Part shown: positions 7,842 through 16,534 of the stretch, one piece after another
How the letters are laid out: every line of letters begins with the position of its first letter
How positions within the stretch are numbered: position 1 is the first letter of the stretch
Assembly: GCA_049324695.1 (NCBI GenBank)
Contig: JBMOMJ010000033.1
Span: forward strand, 248,001-312,000
DNA: 64,000 bases
Reading direction: 5' to 3'
Source of the DNA: PMG-095 sp049324695
GTDB lineage: Bacteria > Myxococcota_A > Polyangia > Polyangiales > Polyangiaceae
Made by a program: the position numbers and the translations under genes
The notes under the pieces: generated by a model
What the model was told of the DNA's origin: nothing
What the model saw: only the letters and a program-made list of their open reading frames with translations
Database searches by the model: none

Positions 7842-9176
7842 GTGACTGCACTTTCAATCGCCAACCTCGGCGTCGTGATCGCTGCGAGCGTTTTGGGTGC
7901 GTGCGGAGGCAAGCGCGAGCCTTTTTCGGCAGCAGGTGGCGCAGCGGGGATAGGCGGCGCATCTGACAAGGGCGGTGCAACAGCGAGCGGCGGCGCTTCC
8001 GGTGAGCCGAGCCTGCCGGTAGACACTCCCGAGAATACCGGCGCGACGTGTCCGCGCCCCGGTTTGCCTGCACACGCGGATCTGCCTGCTAATCCAAAGT
8101 TACCAGATCCGTTCTTGATGACGGACGGCACTCGCATCACCACCAAGGAACAGTGGCGTTGCCGCCGCGCCGAAATCGGAGCTCAAGCCCAGCACTACGA
8201 GCTCGGTCCGAAGCCGCCCAAGCCCGAGCGTGTTGTGGGAGTGCTCAACAACGGCGCGATCGATGTCGCCGTGGAGCATGCTGGTAAATCGATTTCGTTC
8301 TCCGCGAGCATCAGTTTACCGATGCAAGGCAGTGCGCCGTATCCCGCGATCATCGGCATAGGCGCCAATTCGCTCGACACCGCCGCGCTGAGCAACGCCG
8401 GTGTCGCTCTAATCACCTTCAACAATAACGAGATCGCAGAGCAGACCAGCGCAAGCTCGCGTGGCAAAGGCAAGTTCTACACGCTCTACGGCGCGGACCA
8501 CGCTGCGGGCGCGATGATGGCCTGGGCCTGGGGTGTAAGTCGCTTGATCGACGCGCTCGAAACCACCTCTGAAACCCAAATCGATGCGTCGCATTTGGGC
8601 GTTACTGGCTGCTCGCGGAATGGTAAGGGAGCCCTCATCGTCGGAGCTTTCGACGAACGTATCGTGCTCACCATCCCTCAAGAGTCCGGCTCTGGCGGCT
8701 CGGCTGCCTGGCGCGTTTCCGACGCGCAAAAAGCTGCGGGGCAAAATGTGCAGACGCTCTCGCAAATCACCGGTGAAAATTGCTGGTTTCGCAGCAGCTT
8801 CAGCCAGTTCAACACAACCGCGACCCGATTGCCCTTCGATCACCACGCGATCCTGGGGTTGGTTGCACCGCGCGGGCTCTTCGTCGTCGAGAACACATCG
8901 ATGGAGTGGTTGGGCAACCTCAGCTGCTACACCTCGGCTGCGGTGTCGCGCGCAGTGTGGGAAGCGTTGGGCGAACCCGACCATATGGGCGTCTCACAAG
9001 TCGGAAATCACACTCACTGCGCGTTTCCGGCCTCGCAAACTCCCGAGTTGATGGCATTCGTGCAGAAGTTTTTGTTCGACGACGCCACAGCCAATACCAG
9101 CGTCATCAGGACCGACGGCGGATTCAGCGTCGATGCCGCCAAGTGGCTCGACTGGGAAACTCCTACATTGGAGTGA
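7842..9176 (+). CDS. CE15 glucuronoyl (4-O-methyl-glucuronoyl) esterase lipoprotein
   Basis: 444 residues from GTG 7842. The signal peptide ends at lipobox Cys21 (VLGAC) and is followed by a Gly/Ala/Ser linker to about residue 60. The catalytic domain carries the CE15 Ser motif GCSRNGKGA at about residue 256, an acidic residue in PQESGSGG at about 282 and the catalytic His in GNHTHCAFP at about 389. CE15 enzymes cleave esters between lignin alcohols and glucuronic acid side chains of xylan. The protein is probably on the outer membrane surface. The frame is open back to 7200, but that portion overlaps the thioredoxin gene and lacks coding character. The next gene downstream is a pectate lyase with the same lipoprotein design. 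Confidence 0.9.
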   Translation: MTALSIANLGVVIAASVLGACGGKREPFSAAGGAAGIGGASDKGGATASGGASGEPSLPVDTPENTGATCPRPGLPAHADLPANPKLPDPFLMTDGTRITTKEQWRCRRAEIGAQAQHYELGPKPPKPERVVGVLNNGAIDVAVEHAGKSISFSASISLPMQGSAPYPAIIGIGANSLDTAALSNAGVALITFNNNEIAEQTSASSRGKGKFYTLYGADHAAGAMMAWAWGVSRLIDALETTSETQIDASHLGVTGCSRNGKGALIVGAFDERIVLTIPQESGSGGSAAWRVSDAQKAAGQNVQTLSQITGENCWFRSSFSQFNTTATRLPFDHHAILGLVAPRGLFVVENTSMEWLGNLSCYTSAAVSRAVWEALGEPDHMGVSQVGNHTHCAFPASQTPELMAFVQKFLFDDATANTSVIRTDGGFSVDAAKWLDWETPTLE

Positions 9177-9352
9177 ACGCCGCTGTCTAACGAGTGAGCG
9201 CGGCTGCCGAACGGCGCACCGGGCACGGAACCTTCCGCTCGGGGTGCCGGCGTGCGATCGCTTGGCCGATTCCCAAAGTTGGAGCGCCGTGAGCCGTGGG
9301 AAGGCGCACAGGCGACATTCCACCGTCAGACTCTGGAGACGGCGCCTCGCTC

Positions 9353-10672
9353 ATGCACTCATCACTTCGCATCCGATTGGCAGGTTTGGCTATTTCACTT
9401 GTATTTGCCGCGGCTTCGGGCGCCTGTTCAGGCTCTTCGCAGGGGAACTCGGGCGCGCAGGGAGGAATGGGCGGCAACGCCGGCATGGCCGCAGCGCAGG
9501 GGGGCACCTCGAGTGGCGGCAGCTCGAGTGCGCAGGGCGGCAGCGGCTCACACGAGGCGGGCGCAAATGGTGAGGCCGGAACTGGAGGGAACGGCGCGGT
9601 CACGCTCGAGCAATCGGGTAACCCGGTTTGGGAAAAGCTCACTACGTATGCCGGCTGGCTGAGCACGGCGAGCGATCCGGCGACGAAGCTAGCGGAGGAC
9701 GTGGCGCTCGCCGACAACATGATCACCTGGCAGATGCCACACGGCGGCTTCTACAAGAACGCAAAGACTGTTTACTCAGCACCCTGGAACGGAACCGATC
9801 CACGTTCGGGCTGGCGCGGTGAAGACGAGGTGGAGCTCGGAACCATCGACAACGCCGGAACCACCACCGAGCTCATGTTTCTCGCCGACGTCTACCGGCG
9901 CAGCGCTGCACCTCAACATCGAGACGCAGCGCGTGCAGCGCTCGATTTTCTACTCACCATGCAGTATCCGTCGGGAGGGTTCCCGCAGGTATACCCCGCA
10001 CGTGTTGGAACTACGTATTCGAATCACGTGACCTTCAACGACGACGCCATGGTGCGCGTGTTGTTGGTGCTCGACCGTGCCGTAAATCTCGTGCCGCCGC
10101 TCGACGGCGACGTATTCACGCATGAGCAGCGCCAGAAAGCCGAGTCGGCAATCGACGGCGCGGTCGACTACATCATCAATTCGCAGATCACTCAGGACGG
10201 CGTGCGCACCGTGTGGTGCGCTCAGCACGATCCCGTCACGTACGAGCCGCGCGCGGCTCGCTCCTACGAGCTGCCTTCCAAGAGCGGAAAGGAATCCGTC
10301 TCCATCGTCGGCTGGCTCATGACCCGACCGCAGACCGCCGAGGTCAAAGCGGCCGTACAAGCGGCGCTCGCCTGGTACGATAGCGCGTCCGTGAAGCTCG
10401 TGGGCACTGCTTACGTGAAGCGTCCCGCTACGAGCACCGACGACACCTTCAATCCCATTCAGGCGCAAGCGGGCAGCACCATGTGGTACCGCTTCTACGA
10501 TCTCGACGTCGATCGCGGCTTCTTTAGCGGCCGCCTCCCGACCGATAATCCTCCCGGGGTTGGCAAGCAGTACGATCTGATGCAGGTCGAGCCGGAGCGC
10601 CGCTACGGCTATGAGTGGGGCGGCAGCTACGGAACCAAGCTGCTCGCCTACGGTCGTCGCGTCGGATACTGA
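9353..10672 (+). CDS. PL10-family pectate lyase, lipoprotein with Gly-rich linker
   Basis: 439 residues from ATG 9353. A signal peptide with lipobox ASGAC is followed by a Gly/Ser/Ala linker to about residue 80. The catalytic region has PL10 signatures: ADNMITWQMPHGGFYKN, an acidic RGEDEVELGTIDNAGT stretch, LLTMQYPSGGFPQVYP and WCAQHDPVTYEPRAARSYE. The last contains the Arg and Asp typical of the (alpha/alpha)3 toroid active site. It cleaves polygalacturonate by calcium-dependent beta-elimination and should act at the cell surface or in the medium. It follows the CE15 esterase on the same strand with 176 bases between them. Confidence 0.92.
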   Translation: MHSSLRIRLAGLAISLVFAAASGACSGSSQGNSGAQGGMGGNAGMAAAQGGTSSGGSSSAQGGSGSHEAGANGEAGTGGNGAVTLEQSGNPVWEKLTTYAGWLSTASDPATKLAEDVALADNMITWQMPHGGFYKNAKTVYSAPWNGTDPRSGWRGEDEVELGTIDNAGTTTELMFLADVYRRSAAPQHRDAARAALDFLLTMQYPSGGFPQVYPARVGTTYSNHVTFNDDAMVRVLLVLDRAVNLVPPLDGDVFTHEQRQKAESAIDGAVDYIINSQITQDGVRTVWCAQHDPVTYEPRAARSYELPSKSGKESVSIVGWLMTRPQTAEVKAAVQAALAWYDSASVKLVGTAYVKRPATSTDDTFNPIQAQAGSTMWYRFYDLDVDRGFFSGRLPTDNPPGVGKQYDLMQVEPERRYGYEWGGSYGTKLLAYGRRVGY

Positions 10673-10939
10673 GACGTGCAGCGCCGCGCTCCTCGTTAGC
10701 GAAGCGTTCCGATAGCGTTAGTTTCCCAACAACGCGGGTGCGACTCGAAGGTTGTGCAACGTGGCATGAGCGTTGCTCTTCGAGTCGGAAATGCCCGACA
10801 AACTCGCGCTGCTTGTGAAAATACTCAGCGACGCAGGCCGTGCCTATGGCCGGCGTTTCGCTGCTGGCACACGTGGCACAATCAGCGCGACATCGGGCGG
10901 GGCAAACGACTGAATCAGCAACGGCTAGGGAGGTTCGCG

Positions 10940-12112
10940 ATGTCGCAGGCGTGGGGTCAACTAAAAAGAGGCTTGGCAGGGATTGTGGTGGCGACGCCAC
11001 TCTTGAGCTCGACCGAGGCGAAAGCTCAAATGGTGGCAAGCGCGGGAGCGTTCGTAGGAGTCAGCTTTGGTGAGCGAGTGCGCTTCGAATGGGGCGCCGA
11101 AGTCATGGCGTTGGCCATGTCTGGGCCAAGTTGCTCACAACCGCGTGTGGGCGCAGGCCCGTTTTTCCAAGTGGACGTGCTCGGCATCACGAGGCCTCGG
11201 GTGAGTTTGGGGTTGGCGGGGGGAGCTCCGTTCGAGTCGGCTGCGGTCGGCGGAGAACTCGGGCTCAGCATCTTCGTGAATCCGCGGCATCCGCTGGATT
11301 TGTACACCGCGCTGCGATTCAATGCGGATCACGTCAATGTGTTCGCGCACCAGAATTGGTTCCAATTCGAGCACGCGTATGGTGCCGGCATCGTAACGGC
11401 TCCGTTCGTGCGAGACTGGTGTAGTCAAGGCAGGCACGTGGTTGAAGGTCGTGCATTGCGGGATGCTGGTGGCGCGGCTCGCAGCGTCGCAAGCCATCGA
11501 AGCTGTCATGACCTCGGCGCAATGGCTCGCCGCTGGGAGTCCGATGCGCGCGAGGAGTACGCCTCCATCGGCGCATTCATCCAGCTTGCTCACGAGCTTG
11601 CTTACGCAGGTGCGCCTCGCCAAATCGTGGCGCGGGCGCTCGCCGCCGCGAACGAAGAGATTGACCACGCTGAACTTTGCCTGTCACTCGCTGCCCAATT
11701 CGCGCGCCGACCTCTCGAGTTCGAAGGCGCGCCATTGGCGCTGCGTCAGCCGTTGCAGGGGATCGCGGCTCTAGAACGGCTCGCGGCGGAGAGCGCGCTG
11801 GACGGCTGGCTCGGCGAGGGCCAAGCCGCGCTGCGCGCACAGAATCGCGGCCTCGTTGCGGCGGACGTCGCAAGCTCGAGGGTTCACCGGCGCATCGCCA
11901 AGGAAGAGGCGAGTCATGCGGCTCTCGGCGCGGACGTGGTCCGCTGGGCGATTGCTAGCGGTGGACGCGCCGTTCGCGATGCCGTGCGACGAAGTCTCGC
12001 CCACTGCTTCGACCACATCGCGGAGCCGAGTGACGGAGCTGACCCAAAGCCATTGGCATCGGAGCTCGCGCAGCGCGAGCGCGCTCGGCGTGAGATCCTG
12101 ATGCAGGTTTGA
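10940..12112 (+). CDS. Fusion of a secreted barrel-like domain with a ferritin-like domain
   Basis: 390 residues from ATG 10940, with AGG eight bases upstream. A signal peptide (to about residue 30, STEAKA-Q) is followed by about 140 residues of alternating strands and Gly turns (VGAGPFFQVDVLGITRPRVS, VGGELGLSIFVNPRHPLDLY) like an outer-membrane barrel. At about 160 CSQGRHVVEG begins a second module matching the four-helix ferritin-like domain of many myxobacterial envelope proteins. Carboxylate/His metal-ligand motifs are REEYAS, NEEIDHAELC and KEEASHAALG. Ferritin-like domains bind di-iron centres; the substrate here is unknown. The barrel call is inference from strand periodicity. Confidence 0.75.
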   Translation: MSQAWGQLKRGLAGIVVATPLLSSTEAKAQMVASAGAFVGVSFGERVRFEWGAEVMALAMSGPSCSQPRVGAGPFFQVDVLGITRPRVSLGLAGGAPFESAAVGGELGLSIFVNPRHPLDLYTALRFNADHVNVFAHQNWFQFEHAYGAGIVTAPFVRDWCSQGRHVVEGRALRDAGGAARSVASHRSCHDLGAMARRWESDAREEYASIGAFIQLAHELAYAGAPRQIVARALAAANEEIDHAELCLSLAAQFARRPLEFEGAPLALRQPLQGIAALERLAAESALDGWLGEGQAALRAQNRGLVAADVASSRVHRRIAKEEASHAALGADVVRWAIASGGRAVRDAVRRSLAHCFDHIAEPSDGADPKPLASELAQRERARREILMQV

Positions 12113-12153
12113 GGCGGACGCAGTTACTGTGTGGCGTGGCGATCGCGCAAGCC

Positions 12154-12621
12154 TCAGTCAGCATTGCGCCGGCGTTGCGTGTTGCGCTTCCGTGTGCGCG
12201 CAGCTCGGCGCGCGGCTGCTGACGGCGAATTCGAGCCACCCGCCTTGCGTCGGCGTTCAGCGGCGGTTTTCGCGTGGCGAGATAGTGCCGTGCGCGAAGC
12301 CGCCGCACGCGGCTCTCGCTGCAAAGCTTTTTCTGTGGCGCGCGAGCGTCGACGGCTCGGAGTCTTGCCGGCACGAGCGCTTTCTTGTGCGGCCTTACGG
12401 CGAACACGTTTGCTTGCGTTGGGTCCTGGAGGAGCGGAGTAACCGGCGCGGCGGGCCTTGGAAAGCCCAATCGCAATTGCCTGCTTGGTGTTTCGCGCGC
12501 CGTGTTTGCCTTCACGAATGTGATGCATCTCTTCGCGAATGAACTCACCAGCTTGCGTCGAGGCGCTTTTGCCCTCTTTGCGGTCTCGTTTGGCTCTTTG
12601 CAGAGTTTGTTTGCTCGGCAT
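12154..12621 (-). CDS. Small, very basic DUF6496-like protein
   Basis: 155 residues, extremely rich in Arg, Lys and Ala. The N-terminal half contains EFIREEMHHIREGKHGARNT followed by KQAIAIGLSKARRAG, a pattern I recognise as DUF6496. The C-terminal half is a low-complexity Arg/Ala/Ser tail like histone H1 or nucleoid-associated proteins. There is no signal peptide. DNA or RNA binding is inference from charge. The gene is convergent with the ferritin-like gene (41 bases). Confidence 0.8.
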   Translation of the reverse strand: MPSKQTLQRAKRDRKEGKSASTQAGEFIREEMHHIREGKHGARNTKQAIAIGLSKARRAGYSAPPGPNASKRVRRKAAQESARAGKTPSRRRSRATEKALQREPRAAASRTALSRHAKTAAERRRKAGGSNSPSAAARRAARTRKRNTQRRRNAD

Positions 12622-13116
12622 GCCACACTCGAAGCAACAAGCTTGCCAGCGAGGTAGCGCGCGTTTGGGATCCGACTTCAGCGGCGAAGCAGCGCGTTGG
12701 GATCGGATGCCAGCTCGGCCGAGAAGGCCCGCGTCAGCAGCCGGTGCCGAGCGCGGGACCGGATCGTCCCGTTATTAGCCGGCGAGAGCAGCGGCCAGGC
12801 CAGTCACCCTGTTGGGTTGCTGTCGCTTGCGCGCCAATGGGACGTTTGTGCAAAGGCGATTTGGAGTGGAGCGCGCGATGGTCACGTTTGCGCGCTAGAG
12901 CGCAGATAGCGGATTTATTCGTATACGCCGTAAACAAGCGTGCTCGAGCGCGTATTGAATGGTGGGAGAACACGCGCTTTTTTGCGTGTGTTCGCTGACG
13001 TGGGCGCACACGTGATCACTTCGTCACTTACTGGGAATACGGTTAAATCGAGCAATTGGTGCCTGGTTGGGTTGGCTTTCGGCAACGATCCACTAGCCCC
13101 TTTTACGGAGTTTCCC
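12622..13116. other. Non-coding stretch upstream of the xylanase gene
   Basis: No reading frame here looks coding. It should hold the promoters of the divergent DUF6496-like and xylanase genes. An imperfect hairpin with stem ACACGC/GCGTGT and a T-rich loop lies at 12970-12989. The stretch 12910-13060 is noticeably more AT-rich than its surroundings, as expected for a promoter. No specific -35/-10 or sigma-54 pair could be assigned. Confidence 0.5.
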
Positions 13117-14259
13117 GTGCGTTCAACGTCGTTCCAATTATTGGTTCTCACTGTCGGTTCGGCTCTCATCGCGTGCAGCGCGGCGGAATCTGGTGCGCCA
13201 GACTTCAATCGCGGAGGCAACTCGTCCGATAAAGGTGGTTCGGGTAACAACAACGGCAAAGGCGGGAACGCCAATCCCGGAAATGGTGGCACCGGCAACG
13301 GCGGTTCTGCCAACGGTGGCACTTCGAATGGCGGGACCGGCACTGGTGGAACCGGTTCCGGAAAAGGCGGCGCCGCAAGTGGCGGGAGTAGTTCCGGCGG
13401 AACCAACAACGGCAACGGCGGCACGACCAGCGGTGGAAAATCGTCCGGTGGAGCCAGCTCCGGCGGCACCGGCAGTGGTGGCAAGACCACGGGTGCAGGT
13501 GGCACGGGATCCGGCGGCACCAGCAGCGGCGGCAAAACCGGCTCCGGCGGTACGGCAGCGGGCGGAACTGGCAGCGGCGGCAAGATCGGCGCGGGCGGCA
13601 CGACCACCGGAATGGGCGGCACGGGAATGGGCGGAGCCACCACGGGTATGGGTGGAGTCACCAGCACCTGCACGGAAGCGCAAAAGGTGCTCACCGCCAA
13701 CGCCATTGGCCAGCACTGTGGTTACACCTACGAGTACTGGAAGGATTCGGGCAGTGGCTCGCTGACCGTCAAGCCCGACGGCTTCGGCATCAATTGGAGC
13801 AACATCGGCAATCTGCTCGGACGTAAGGGCATTCGTCCCGGCTCCGCCAATTTGGTGGTGACCTACGACGCCACCTACTCGCCGAACGGCAACTCGTACC
13901 TGTGCATCTACGGTTGGACCAAGAGCCCGCTCGTCGAGTACTACATCGTCGAAAGCTACGGCACTTGGCGTCCGCCGGGCTCGATGGCTTCGATGGGCAC
14001 TGTTTCGTCGGACGGCGGCACCTACGACATCTACCGAACTCAGCGAGTTCAGCAGCCATCCATCGAAGGCACACAGACCTTCTATCAATATTGGAGCGTT
14101 CGCACCGCCAAGCGCACCAGCGGCACCATTACTGTGGGCAATCACTTCACCGCGTGGGCAAGCAAAGGCATGAATATGGGAAGCTTCTACGAAGTGTCGA
14201 TGACCGTAGAAGGCTACCAAAGCAGCGGTACTGCCGACGTGAAGATGTCAATCAAGTAA
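13117..14259 (+). CDS. GH11 endo-1,4-beta-xylanase, lipoprotein with very long Gly-rich linker
   Basis: 380 residues from GTG 13117, preceded by GGAG. The signal peptide leads to a lipobox Cys (ALIAC), then a linker of about 155 residues composed of Gly, Ser, Thr, Asn and Lys. The C-terminal domain of about 190 residues is GH11: GYTYEYWKDSGSGSLTV, GFGINWSNIGN, the nucleophile Glu in PLVEYYIVESYG at about residue 273 and the acid/base Glu in VEGYQSSG at about 364. It hydrolyses internal xylan bonds with retention of configuration. The frame continues upstream to 12940 but without coding character. It complements the neighbouring CE15, PL10 and GH5 enzymes. A hairpin follows the stop. Confidence 0.95.
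   Translation: MRSTSFQLLVLTVGSALIACSAAESGAPDFNRGGNSSDKGGSGNNNGKGGNANPGNGGTGNGGSANGGTSNGGTGTGGTGSGKGGAASGGSSSGGTNNGNGGTTSGGKSSGGASSGGTGSGGKTTGAGGTGSGGTSSGGKTGSGGTAAGGTGSGGKIGAGGTTTGMGGTGMGGATTGMGGVTSTCTEAQKVLTANAIGQHCGYTYEYWKDSGSGSLTVKPDGFGINWSNIGNLLGRKGIRPGSANLVVTYDATYSPNGNSYLCIYGWTKSPLVEYYIVESYGTWRPPGSMASMGTVSSDGGTYDIYRTQRVQQPSIEGTQTFYQYWSVRTAKRTSGTITVGNHFTAWASKGMNMGSFYEVSMTVEGYQSSGTADVKMSIK
13200..13660 (+). repeat. Low-complexity Gly/Ser/Thr/Asn linker-coding DNA
   Basis: About 150 codons of degenerate GGX-type repeats (GGT/GGC followed by AGC, ACC, AAC or AAG triplets) encode the flexible tether between the xylanase lipid anchor and its catalytic domain. The repeat is approximate rather than an exact tandem array. 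Shorter relatives occur in the CE15, PL10, lipoprotein and CE1 genes of this window. Confidence 0.8.
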
Positions 14260-14282
14260 GCTCGAGCAGCGTAGGCATCGCG

Positions 14283-14320
14283 GCGGCGTCCTCTCAATGC
14301 GGGGGACGCCGCTTCTGTTT
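14283..14320 (+). terminator. Probable rho-independent terminator after the xylanase
   Basis: A perfect 9-bp stem, GCGGCGTCC (14283-14291) with GGACGCCGC (14304-14312), is followed by TTCTGTTT. It sits 23 bases after the xylanase stop and before the convergent membrane-protein gene. Confidence 0.6.
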
Positions 14321-14366
14321 CGGCATTCGTGCTCTCTACGAATGCTCGGCGGGGCGTGCGCCACCG

Positions 14367-15740
14367 TTAGCGTAGCGGTTGGCGCATGCTGCGTTCGAGA
14401 TTTTTTCGCGCCGTGGCGTAACGTGGCTCGAGCACCAAGGCGCGTGCATATGCGTTGCGCGCCTCGGCGTAGCGATGACTGCTCTCGAAAGCGACTCCGA
14501 GATTGTTGAACGCGCGTGGATTGTGAGGCGCTGCGCGCACCGTGCTTTGCCAAAGCGCAATTTCGCTGCGGTAGTCCCGATTGCGGCGCAACGTGAGCGC
14601 TCCCAAGCCGAGAGTCAACGCCACCCATAGAGCAAACTGCCATGGCTCCCGCACGCGCGGTCGCACTTCACACCAGAGAGACGCTAGGCCGATGAAGAGC
14701 CCGGCGTTGGCGAGGTAAGCGTGGCGCTCGTTGATGACATCGGCGCGAGGCACCAGCACATAAGGAACGAAGGTGTGAAGCACGAACCAAAACACACCGA
14801 ACGCAAGCAGCGGCCACCGACGCGCGAATCGTGCGGCAAGTAAGCAAACAGCGCCCATGCTGGCCGCCGCGACTGCCACCAACGTTCCGGGCGGCGCGAC
14901 GAGCTGCAGCGCGGGATCGATGCAGAGCGGCTCCAGAAACAGCAGGCGCTTCACCAGATAGGCTACCCCACTCAGCTGATAACGTAGCGAGTCGCCCAAC
15001 GCGCGTTGCCCGAGCGCCGAATAAAGCAGCGCGAAGTAGCGACCCTGCATGATCGCCAAGCCGAGCAACGCGATTCCGAGCAGCACCCACGGTAAAAAAC
15101 GCCAGGCAGCCTGGCGAAAGGAGCGGCGCTCGATGATTAAATCCCAGGCAACGAAGGCGAGCGCCAATATCGCTGTGGTTTCTTTGGTGAGCACAGCGGC
15201 CACGAACGCGAGTGGGGTCAGCACGGCGCTGAACAACGTGCGGCCGGAACGCGCGCCTGCCGCGTGGAACAGCAGCGCCACCAACGCGAAGCTCGTCGCC
15301 AACGAAGCCGAGCGCCCGCTGATGTACGTGATCGCTTCCGTCTGCAGTGGATGCAGGGCAAACAACAGCGCTGCCAAAGAGCCGCCCGGCGCGCGGCTGC
15401 CAAAAGGCCAGCTCAGCTTGGGTTCGAACGCAGCTGAGTAAAGCCGCAGCACGAGCTCGACGTTGACGAGATGGATCAGCAAATTGAAAAGGTGAAACGG
15501 CCAAGACGCCGGGCTCAGCGCCCAACACAGCGCATAGCTCAGCTTCAGCAATGGTCGCAGCGACGCGCTGGCAGCGCCGAAGAAGGCGCCGAGATCGTGC
15601 ACGCTCGTCTCGCGCACGATCACGCCGTGATCGTCGAATTGAAAAGGTCCGCCGAGTGCGGTGACGTATGCCGCGGCTACGCAGCCGAACAAACCGAGGC
15701 GCGGCAGCCAGTCGGCGCGCGGCGATCGTTCGGCAGCCAC
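14367..15740 (-). CDS. Multi-spanning membrane protein with C-terminal TPR, TMTC/PMT-like
   Basis: 457 residues from GTG 15740. About ten hydrophobic segments span residues 15-375, followed by a soluble tail with one or two TPR units (NPRAFNNLGVAFESSHRYAEA). The first loop has FQFDDHGVIV, the acidic pair typical of GT-C glycosyltransferases. RADVINERHAYLANAG later in the protein matches the loop seen in bacterial TMTC-like proteins. By analogy it could transfer a sugar from a lipid carrier to secreted proteins, which is inference. It is last in a three-gene minus-strand run with an 11-base gap to the HExxH protein, so it may modify its secreted partners. Confidence 0.8.
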   Translation of the reverse strand: MAAERSPRADWLPRLGLFGCVAAAYVTALGGPFQFDDHGVIVRETSVHDLGAFFGAASASLRPLLKLSYALCWALSPASWPFHLFNLLIHLVNVELVLRLYSAAFEPKLSWPFGSRAPGGSLAALLFALHPLQTEAITYISGRSASLATSFALVALLFHAAGARSGRTLFSAVLTPLAFVAAVLTKETTAILALAFVAWDLIIERRSFRQAAWRFLPWVLLGIALLGLAIMQGRYFALLYSALGQRALGDSLRYQLSGVAYLVKRLLFLEPLCIDPALQLVAPPGTLVAVAAASMGAVCLLAARFARRWPLLAFGVFWFVLHTFVPYVLVPRADVINERHAYLANAGLFIGLASLWCEVRPRVREPWQFALWVALTLGLGALTLRRNRDYRSEIALWQSTVRAAPHNPRAFNNLGVAFESSHRYAEARNAYARALVLEPRYATARKNLERSMRQPLR

Positions 15741-15751
15741 GAGCGCAGCGC

Positions 15752-16534
15752 TCAGGGTGCGTTGCCGTAAAGGAAGCGATCAGCCAGCATCTTCACGCGA
15801 TCCCAGAAACCACTGGGCTGCACGGGAGGTAGCTGATTAGTCGACGCCGCCGGCAGTGGTTCCCAGGTGCACGCCATTTGCGGATTTTGTGGATCGCGAT
15901 CGCGCAGCTCCTCGATTGCGTTCGAAAGCGTGTGATTGCCCACCGTATAAGAGATGATCTCCGAGTCCGCTAAAATCGCAGGATCGAGCGCGTTGCAGAA
16001 GCTGTCCGGTAACACGCCTGTCTTGCAAACCACCTTGTATTGCAACATCCCCGCGAAGCCCGCGAGCAGCGTCGGGCCATGGGTGAGCTCGTGGTCCACC
16101 GTTGCGTCGATGATCCCCTTGCAGAAAGCATCGCAAAAACACGGATCGAGCGCGGCATTGCCCACCGACGCGGTCCCCGCGATCTTGTTCAAGGTGTTCA
16201 CGTTCGGGTCATAGCCGTTGCAAGTCATGAACTGCGCGTTGACGCGCGAGTCGCCGGGAAAACGCTTGTAGAACAGCTTCACCGCGTCGTCCATCGACTG
16301 CGGACCCGTTGCCGTGAAAATCTCGCTGCGCACACTGATCCAGGCGTTGCGCGCATTTTGCTGATTCTGGAGGAAAACCTCCATCATCGGTCCATCGGCG
16401 CAAGTGCATTCGCGACTCATGCACTGGTCGGAAGATACGAAATGCGACGGCAGAGTCTCCGCGACTGCCGAACGCCCGACGCAGCAAACAAGGGCCAAGC
16501 TCGCGAGCCGCGCGCTCCACAGCGGGCGTTTCAT
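15752..16534 (-). CDS. Secreted Cys-rich protein with HExxH motif, possible metalloprotease
   Basis: 260 residues with a signal peptide (to about residue 25, SAVA-E). The mature protein has at least ten Cys (MSRECTCADG, DPCFCDAFCKG and others), implying a disulfide-rich extracytoplasmic fold. VDHELTHG supplies an HExxH zincin-type motif; a third ligand could be a Glu in ADSEIISYTVGNHT, which I cannot confirm. The family is not recognised. Its ATG overlaps the stop of the upstream lipoprotein (ATGA), and the TPR membrane protein follows after 11 bases. This argues for one transcript and linked roles. Confidence 0.7.
   Translation of the reverse strand: MKRPLWSARLASLALVCCVGRSAVAETLPSHFVSSDQCMSRECTCADGPMMEVFLQNQQNARNAWISVRSEIFTATGPQSMDDAVKLFYKRFPGDSRVNAQFMTCNGYDPNVNTLNKIAGTASVGNAALDPCFCDAFCKGIIDATVDHELTHGPTLLAGFAGMLQYKVVCKTGVLPDSFCNALDPAILADSEIISYTVGNHTLSNAIEELRDRDPQNPQMACTWEPLPAASTNQLPPVQPSGFWDRVKMLADRFLYGNAP

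Noticed and set aside
10864..10880. Possible sigma-54 promoter (TGGCACACGTGGCACA) upstream of the ferritin-like gene
   Set aside because: The -12 element lacks the required TTGC; the similarity is limited to TGGCAC.
12734..13009. 91-codon minus-strand frame in the xylanase upstream region
   Set aside because: Arg/His-rich with no family resemblance or ribosome-binding site; more likely regulatory DNA.
13200..13660. CRISPR-like repeat array
   Set aside because: Repeats are short, degenerate and in frame with the Gly-rich linker of the xylanase; no spacer-repeat regularity.
13138..14220. 360-codon minus-strand frame opposite the xylanase
   Set aside because: Ala/Gly/Thr repeats are the complement of the linker-coding DNA; GH11 catalytic motifs are on the plus strand.
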